Source of the DNA: an uncultured Clostridia bacterium
GTDB taxonomy: Bacteria > Bacillota > Clostridia > TANB77 > CAG-508
Direction: 5' to 3'
Assembly (NCBI GenBank): GCA_934140005.1
Contig: CAKPBB010000019.1
Location: forward strand, 1 to 35,366
DNA: 35,366 nt
Shown here: positions 30,944 through 35,366 of the stretch, piece by piece
How positions within the stretch are numbered: position 1 is the first letter of the stretch
Layout: each line of letters starts with the position of its first letter
Made by a program: the position numbers and the translations under genes
Notes under the pieces: model-generated
Seen by the model: only the letters and a program-made list of their open reading frames with translations
The model's database searches: none
What the model was told of the DNA's origin: nothing

Positions 30944-31576
30944 ATGGGGATTGCAAGTTTTTCTAAGCGGGATTATTTATATTTAGCTCCCAAGTCCTAT
31001 AAATGTCCTCTTTGTGGTAAAGAGCATACTTACAATAATAAATATTATGATAAGTATGATTGCAAAGAAAAAAATCGCCCTCTAGCACACTATCAATCTA
31101 CTGGATATAAACATCTTACTTTAACCTGTAGTGCTCTTAATGACATATCAATTTCTTTTGACGCTGAATATTGTTATTGGGAAATACATGGTTTCATTGA
31201 CAAAAGCGGTTTTAGTAAAAGAATTGATAGTAAAGGTAAAATTTCTTTAGAAAAGATGGAAGATCGTGAAGATGGTACAATAACATTATATCTAGGTCGT
31301 TTTGATTATGACGATATATATTTAACATTCATTTACGACCATGAAAAATCCTTTGAAACTGTTTATTCACGAAAAATAAAAGCAGAGATTGCTGTTCGGG
31401 AAGAAAAAGTACTCAAAAAAGAACGTGAACTAAATGCTCGTGAAAAAAATTTACAAGCAAAGGAGCAAGAAAAAAGAGAAAGAGATTTAAGAAATCTTGA
31501 ACACTCTTTAGAGCAAAAAGAAAAGGAGCTTAAAGCACTTGAACAAAAATTGCAAGAGGTAAAAAAACAGTACTAA
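30944..31576 (+). CDS. Zinc-ribbon/coiled-coil protein, copy 2
   Basis: Protein of 210 aa, paralogue of the gene at 30227. Over the first 30 residues about three quarters match, including CPLCGKEH (21-28) and FSKR-YLYL. The middle is less alike: LGRFDYDDIYLTFIYD replaces FPISRFKNIYLTFIYD. The coiled coil (about 142-205) keeps the LNAREKNLQAKEQEKRERDL pattern (partly quoted as NAREKNLQAKEQEKR). Cys40, Cys62 and Cys77 are present, more than in copy 1. The leader is copied too, with the same five-codon frame ending at the ATG. The gap from copy 1 is 63 bases and holds no promoter I can see, so the two are probably one transcript. Confidence 0.8.
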   Translation: MGIASFSKRDYLYLAPKSYKCPLCGKEHTYNNKYYDKYDCKEKNRPLAHYQSTGYKHLTLTCSALNDISISFDAEYCYWEIHGFIDKSGFSKRIDSKGKISLEKMEDREDGTITLYLGRFDYDDIYLTFIYDHEKSFETVYSRKIKAEIAVREEKVLKKERELNAREKNLQAKEQEKRERDLRNLEHSLEQKEKELKALEQKLQEVKKQY

Positions 31577-31606
31577 CAGCCCTAAATCCAATTTAACAAA
31601 ATGTTT

Positions 31607-31671
31607 CTTTGCTGAATCATCAGCAAAATTCCAAATAATGCAAATGCCGTCCGGGATATGTCTCGGGCGGC
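31607..31671. terminator. Two hairpins after the tandem pair, the second GC-rich
   Basis: TTTGCTGA (31607-31614)/TCAGCAAA (31619-31626) is a perfect 8-bp stem with an ATCA loop. GCCGTCCGGGA (31646-31656)/TCTCGGGCGGC (31661-31671) is an 11-bp stem with two G-U pairs and a TATG loop. The second is far richer in G+C than anything around it. They probably end the plus-strand pair and perhaps the opposing gene at 31697. Confidence 0.65.
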
Positions 31672-31696
31672 CACTTATTTTATAAAGTTAATATCT

Positions 31697-32899
31697 TTAT
31701 TTTAACAAATTGTCATTCTTATCATCTTGTATTAGTAACTTTTCAGTATGTGCTATATGAAATTTTGCTTCATCTTTACTATTGGTTGGAACATTTATTG
31801 TAGCTTTTCCAATTTCTTCAGCTGAAAAAAGTCTTTGTTGAAAAAAGCTAGCAATTCTTTTATTTGATACATCTATTAAATGTTGTATTTGTTCAAATGT
31901 TGGTTCAATACCAAGTGATTCTAAACTTTGTATAAAATTATCAGCCTTTACTTTATCAAAGTATGCCTTCATTGATTTAACAGCTTGCTTAGGATCTTTT
32001 TCATATTGTTCCATATAATATGGATATACTAATAAAGCAACCATATATCTTGCTTTATAATCAACATTTGTTTTTGAATCTTCTAATCTATTTAAAATAT
32101 ATTGTAAACTTTTATCTGATAAACTATATGCTTTTCGTATTTCAGAAATATTTGTTTGTCTTATATTTCCATTTTGTTCCTTAATTCTCATTAGCTCTAG
32201 TTTAGCAAAAGTTTCAACAGCATCATCATAGCAATTTATAATATCACCTTTTTCACGATTTGTAACATCTTCTCTATTTAATATTCCATTCTCTGTTAAG
32301 AATCTACTTAACATTGCCTCAAAACAATATGATGTTACTTCTCCCAATAAATTTCTCGTCGAATTATCTTTTTCTCCTAAATCAAAAGTATGTGATATCT
32401 CATGTACTAGTAAATAAATATCTTCTACTGTTCCCTTGCAAGGAACATATATTGCAGATTTTCCATTTTTAGTCATTACGCATGGAGTTTTCGTGTGTGC
32501 AGGCATTCCACTAGCTTTACAGCTTGAAAAATCATTCACTTCATCTAGCATATACATATTAAAATCAAATTCACTGCTACCATCTACAATATTTTTAGCT
32601 TTTTCATATAGTTCTGAATCCAAATCTTTAAAAAATTGTAATGCAATTGACTTAGTTTGAGCAATTGCAGAAGGTGTTGCAATTTTATTGATATTTCTAG
32701 CTGGTAATTTTAAATTTGAAATCATTGTTCTCGAAATCTCATGTAGTAAATGATAGTCTGTCCCATTTTTTCTATTTACTAAATTTTTATGTATAATTTC
32801 ATTAAGTTTAGGTAAATCTTCTTCCTGTGAAATTCGAGCCTCTTCTATCGAACCATTATATTTATTACGTGCAATTGTATTTTCTTCTATTTCATTCAT
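31697..32899 (-). CDS. Cytosolic HEISH zinc metallopeptidase, M3-like core
   Basis: Protein of 400 aa with no signal peptide or membrane segment. LLVHEISHTFD holds the zinc-binding HExxH (His166, Glu167, His170). GEVTSYCFEAML, 17-28 residues later, supplies a Glu (187) at the place of the third zinc ligand, in a setting like the EVAS-FNE motif of M3 oligopeptidases (PepF). The flanks do not look like a full M3 enzyme, so I call only the core. The substrate is unknown. AGGAG lies 6 bases before ATG. It follows the 117-aa gene by 20 bases, and the two are probably one operon. It could be a peptidase of internal peptides or a partner-specific protease. Confidence 0.7.
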   Translation of the reverse strand: MNEIEENTIARNKYNGSIEEARISQEEDLPKLNEIIHKNLVNRKNGTDYHLLHEISRTMISNLKLPARNINKIATPSAIAQTKSIALQFFKDLDSELYEKAKNIVDGSSEFDFNMYMLDEVNDFSSCKASGMPAHTKTPCVMTKNGKSAIYVPCKGTVEDIYLLVHEISHTFDLGEKDNSTRNLLGEVTSYCFEAMLSRFLTENGILNREDVTNREKGDIINCYDDAVETFAKLELMRIKEQNGNIRQTNISEIRKAYSLSDKSLQYILNRLEDSKTNVDYKARYMVALLVYPYYMEQYEKDPKQAVKSMKAYFDKVKADNFIQSLESLGIEPTFEQIQHLIDVSNKRIASFFQQRLFSAEEIGKATINVPTNSKDEAKFHIAHTEKLLIQDDKNDNLLK

Positions 32900-32919
32900 C
32901 TTAAGCTCCTAATCAATAT

Positions 32920-33273
32920 TCAATCTGTTCTATACTTTTTATTAAATATATCATTATTATATTTTTCTCTCTTACTTTCTTCAATTTTAATTCTATCAAT
33001 TTTTTCCTTTTCAATAATCTTGTCTCTCTGATATGTAGTAGCCCAATAATCTCTAAAAATATTTGCCAATATAGCTTTAGTTTCATCTAATAAATTTTGT
33101 TCTTCAAAATTTTTGCTTATATCAACTTTAAAAGAATACTCTTTATCCATATTATTTTCAAATGTTTCTAATAATTTTGAAGGTATTTTATCTACACTTT
33201 CTTTAGGAACAAATTTTAATATTTCAATTACTTCCTTATATGCTTTAGCATATTTATTTTTTGAATTTTCCAT
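32920..33273 (-). CDS. Small conserved-looking Clostridial protein, function unknown
   Basis: Soluble protein of 117 aa. It is helical and charged: KAYKEVIEILKFVP, then PSKLLETFENNMD, EETKAILANIFRDYWAT (given here as ETKAILANIFRDYWAT) and a Lys/Glu-rich C-terminal tail. I recall similar small proteins in gut Clostridia, but no function is known to me. AGAGG lies before ATG at 33273. It is the first gene in a pair with the HEISH metallopeptidase and may be its partner or regulator; this rests on position only. The upstream gap of 63 bases has TATAAT near 33310 but no good -35 box. Confidence 0.7.
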   Translation of the reverse strand: MENSKNKYAKAYKEVIEILKFVPKESVDKIPSKLLETFENNMDKEYSFKVDISKNFEEQNLLDETKAILANIFRDYWATTYQRDKIIEKEKIDRIKIEESKREKYNNDIFNKKYRTD

Positions 33274-33336
33274 TCATACCTCTTTATATGGTTTAATACT
33301 ATTGAAATTATACGCAAATTTTATATTTTTAGTTTA

Positions 33337-34335
33337 CTAATCATGTATTTTAATTTTTATACCACTTTTGGCCTCAATACTTGCAAATCCTCCAATTGGA
33401 AAAGTAAATATTGGAGTTGTATGTCCAAAATTTGCATCTATGATAACAGGTATATCTTTTAATTCTGCCTTTGTTTCTATTATTTCTTTCCATTTATTTT
33501 CATTCATATTAGCTTCTTTTTCAGCCTTACCTATAACAATTCCATTTATATTCTTTCCTTTTAAGGCATGTAACAATGATTGCAAATCTCTATCAAATTC
33601 TCTTACGAATTCATTTTTTACTAATGAATCATCTTCCAAAAACAATATTATATTATCTTCATCTGGCATATATTCTGTTCCTTGTAGTAAATTTAATGTA
33701 CATAAATTTCCACCAATTATTTTTCCTTCACCTTTACCAGATGACATAATTTTCATACCATCATTTTTTATAAAATCTCTATCTTCTTGATTCTTATACC
33801 AAGAGTCATTACTCCATTTATCAGAACTAATGATATCTACATCTTCTTTATTTTCAATTAACATTTTTCTAAAATAATCCAATGTATACTCAAAACCGTA
33901 TTTCATACCAAAACTTGAAAAATGTGGACCATAATATGTAACTAATCCTGTTTTAGCATAAATAGAATTACTTAAAGCTGTTATGTCTGAAAAGCCACAA
34001 AATATTTTTGGATTTTCCTTTATTAAATCATAATCAACATAATCAAGTAATTGATTTATATTATATCCACCAATTACTGTCAAAATTGCTTTAACATTTT
34101 TATCTTTAAAAGCTTCATGTAAGTCTTCTACTCTTTCTCTAATACTTCCACATAGAAAATCATCATTTACAGAGCTCATTACATTTTTTCCAAAAGAAAC
34201 TTTAAAACCCATTTGTTCTAATCTGTTTTTGGCAAATTCGACAGTATTTTGACCTAATATTTTCATACTTCTTGATGGGGCTATTACTCTTATCTCATCA
34301 CCAATTTTTAATTTTTCTGGAATAACTTTCTTCAT
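33337..34335 (-). CDS. S66-family LD-carboxypeptidase (LdcA/MccF-like)
   Basis: Protein of 332 aa of the serine peptidase S66 family. Members trim the L-D bond of muropeptides in recycling (LdcA) or cleave peptide antibiotics for immunity (MccF). The nucleophile is Ser116 in FCGFSDITAL. EGKIIGGNLCTLN, LFLEDDS and ANFGHTTPIFTFPIG with the catalytic His are all present. GDEIRVIAPSRS is the usual N-terminus. I chose the ATG at 34335 because AAGGAG lies 8 bases before it; a GTG at 34344 overlaps that site. No signal peptide, so it acts in the cytoplasm. It is 32 bases after the Ig-like gene. Recycling versus immunity cannot be separated by sequence. Confidence 0.9.
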   Translation of the reverse strand: MKKVIPEKLKIGDEIRVIAPSRSMKILGQNTVEFAKNRLEQMGFKVSFGKNVMSSVNDDFLCGSIRERVEDLHEAFKDKNVKAILTVIGGYNINQLLDYVDYDLIKENPKIFCGFSDITALSNSIYAKTGLVTYYGPHFSSFGMKYGFEYTLDYFRKMLIENKEDVDIISSDKWSNDSWYKNQEDRDFIKNDGMKIMSSGKGEGKIIGGNLCTLNLLQGTEYMPDEDNIILFLEDDSLVKNEFVREFDRDLQSLLHALKGKNINGIVIGKAEKEANMNENKWKEIIETKAELKDIPVIIDANFGHTTPIFTFPIGGFASIEAKSGIKIKIHD

Positions 34336-34367
34336 AATTTTCACTCCTTAACTTCTAATATAATTTA

Positions 34368-35231
34368 TTATTTAATTTCAAATTCATTTGAATAAAAATC
34401 AATATATCCATTATCATAAACTGGTTTAACTATTCTATATGTTCCACTAGATAAAGTGCCATAATACTGTTTTATATTTAATTTTTGAGTTAATTGATTA
34501 TTTTCATTAGGTACATAAGCTATACTAATCCAAGCTATGTCATCTGATACATACTTTAATTCTTCCCATTCTTCATTTATTTTCTGTTGAATTCTAAACT
34601 CAACGCCCCAGCCATAAGGTATTTCATTATTATCTGTGATAAGTATTTCAGCACTTTCGTTTGTTACTGTATCTGGTAATACTTCAATTTTAACATTATT
34701 AAAATAATATTTTTTTACTTGTTCTTTAATATTACTGTTACTTACAAGTGAATCATTAAACATTCTTCTTATATCTTTAGGAAATATCTTTTTTATTGAT
34801 TTTGTATATTCTGAGCCATCTCTTGGAATTTCATAATTTACTATTTCATCATTTTCAAATATGAATTTATAAGGAACTGAACTTCCACTGTTTTCTATCA
34901 ATTTACCATCTTGAACATAATAACTCTCAATCAGAGCCCATACATATACATAAGTTTTATCTTGTTGTTGTCTGATTCCTAGTTTTGCAATATCTGTAAA
35001 AACTTTAAAATCTTTAAAATCTTTTACATTATAATTTGGTGTAGAATATTTTTCTTTTGAAAAATATTGTGGTTGCTCTTGTTGAATAAGATATTGTTCT
35101 ACACTTTCATACAAATAATCTTTATCTGTTACTACTGTTGGCTTTAAATTTTTTCTAATAATTATATATGTTAATAGCAATGCAATTACTATTATAGAAA
35201 TTACTAATACAATTTTTATGTTTTTTTTCAT
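34368..35231 (-). CDS. Membrane-anchored protein with C-terminal Ig-like (Big_14-type) domain
   Basis: Protein of 287 aa with one N-terminal membrane segment (about 6-25). The outer part has a mixed region (about 40-170) that includes YVYVWALIESYYVQDG, and a beta-rich C-terminal domain (about 180-287) with IPYGWGVEFRIQQK, EEWEELKYV and LSSGTYRIVKPV, which matches the pattern of bacterial Ig-like domains of the Big_14 type. The role is unknown; such domains often bind ligands at the surface. The ribosome site GAGG is 13 bases before ATG, a long spacing. It overlaps closely with the partial gene at 35237 (5-base gap) and precedes the carboxypeptidase, so an operon is likely. Confidence 0.75.
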   Translation of the reverse strand: MKKNIKIVLVISIIVIALLLTYIIIRKNLKPTVVTDKDYLYESVEQYLIQQEQPQYFSKEKYSTPNYNVKDFKDFKVFTDIAKLGIRQQQDKTYVYVWALIESYYVQDGKLIENSGSSVPYKFIFENDEIVNYEIPRDGSEYTKSIKKIFPKDIRRMFNDSLVSNSNIKEQVKKYYFNNVKIEVLPDTVTNESAEILITDNNEIPYGWGVEFRIQQKINEEWEELKYVSDDIAWISIAYVPNENNQLTQKLNIKQYYGTLSSGTYRIVKPVYDNGYIDFYSNEFEIK

Positions 35232-35236
35232 ATTTT

Positions 35237-35366
35237 TTATTTTTCCTCGTATAATATTACAATTTGTTCTAATGTTTTTAAATCATCTGTATTTGGATGT
35301 GATAATGCTTTATCAAAGTTAGCAATTAATTTATCAATGTTAAGTGAAATATTATTTTGTTCTCTC
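35237..35366 (-). CDS. C-terminal end of an unknown gene cut by the window edge
   Basis: An open frame runs from the right edge to TAA at 35239-35237. The last 42 residues read from REQNNISLNIDKLIAN to LKTLEQIVILYEEK, with ANFDKALSHPNTDD between. It looks helical and soluble. The frame is fully open and ends 5 bases before the next gene, with the next gene's GAGG site inside it, which supports a real gene. Function cannot be judged from this part. Confidence 0.55.
   Translation of the reverse strand, partial: REQNNISLNIDKLIANFDKALSHPNTDDLKTLEQIVILYEEK

Larger units (their letters stand above)
30169..31576 (+). repeat. Tandem gene duplication including the leader
   Basis: Two units are offset by 717 bases. 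TTTTCGTAACTCACTT occurs at 30187-30202 and 30904-30919, AAAGGAGA at 30169-30176 and 30892-30899, and the two reading frames start at 30227 and 30944. The encoded proteins are similar over their whole length, with some divergence. Confidence 0.85.

Overview
The window is very AT-rich, uses ATA, AGA and TTA codons freely, has strong AGGAGG-type ribosome sites, and carries Gram-positive envelope genes. This fits a Clostridia-type member of the Bacillota, probably a gut or uncultured lineage; the species cannot be told from the sequence. No tRNA, rRNA, CRISPR array, transposase or integrase was seen. Almost every gene that looks native lies on the minus strand. The five plus-strand genes (4212, 5641, 18801, 30227, 30944) are orphans, and at least those at 5641 and 30227-31576 look acquired.

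Layout. (1) 273-3920: a minus-strand operon of a His-rich heavy-metal exporter, a polysaccharide flippase and a His-rich CobW-type GTPase. (2) 4212-6696: an orphan membrane protein, a small-multidrug-export family protein and a MYG1-family phosphoesterase. (3) 6779-9006: a prepilin-like protein with a very Gly-rich body, then a 410-base non-coding stretch with an 18-bp perfect inverted repeat and an internal promoter and terminator. (4) 9007-18684: mostly housekeeping genes (RNA m5C methyltransferase, mutL, galE, polA, a guanine-deaminase-like enzyme) with a PstS-like binding protein and an anchored DUF3298-like protein between them. (5) 18801-19214: a small Cys-containing membrane protein. 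(6) 19260-24829: a five-gene Dlt-like operon. (7) 25017-29891: a ZIP metal transporter, a MATE transporter fused to a cytidylate-kinase-like domain, and an ECF sigma factor continuous with a membrane anchor and outer domain. (8) 30227-31576: a tandem pair of zinc-ribbon/coiled-coil genes. (9) 31697-35366: a cytosolic HEISH metallopeptidase with a small partner, an S66 carboxypeptidase, an Ig-like membrane protein, and the end of a further gene.

The main point of interest is the 19260-24829 operon. It has the logic of the D-alanylation (Dlt) pathway: an adenylating ligase, a phosphopantetheine carrier, an MBOAT acyltransferase and an SGNH membrane protein. It also encodes a fold-type III PLP decarboxylase between the ligase and the carrier. 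The ligase lacks the cysteine that DltA uses to select D-alanine, and the MBOAT protein ends in a MYAQF tail resembling the acyl-relay tail of DltX. The simplest reading is a pathway that activates an amino acid, decarboxylates it before or after loading on the carrier, and transfers the product (for example a GABA- or beta-alanine-like acyl group) to an envelope polymer. The parts are known families; the combination and product are inference.
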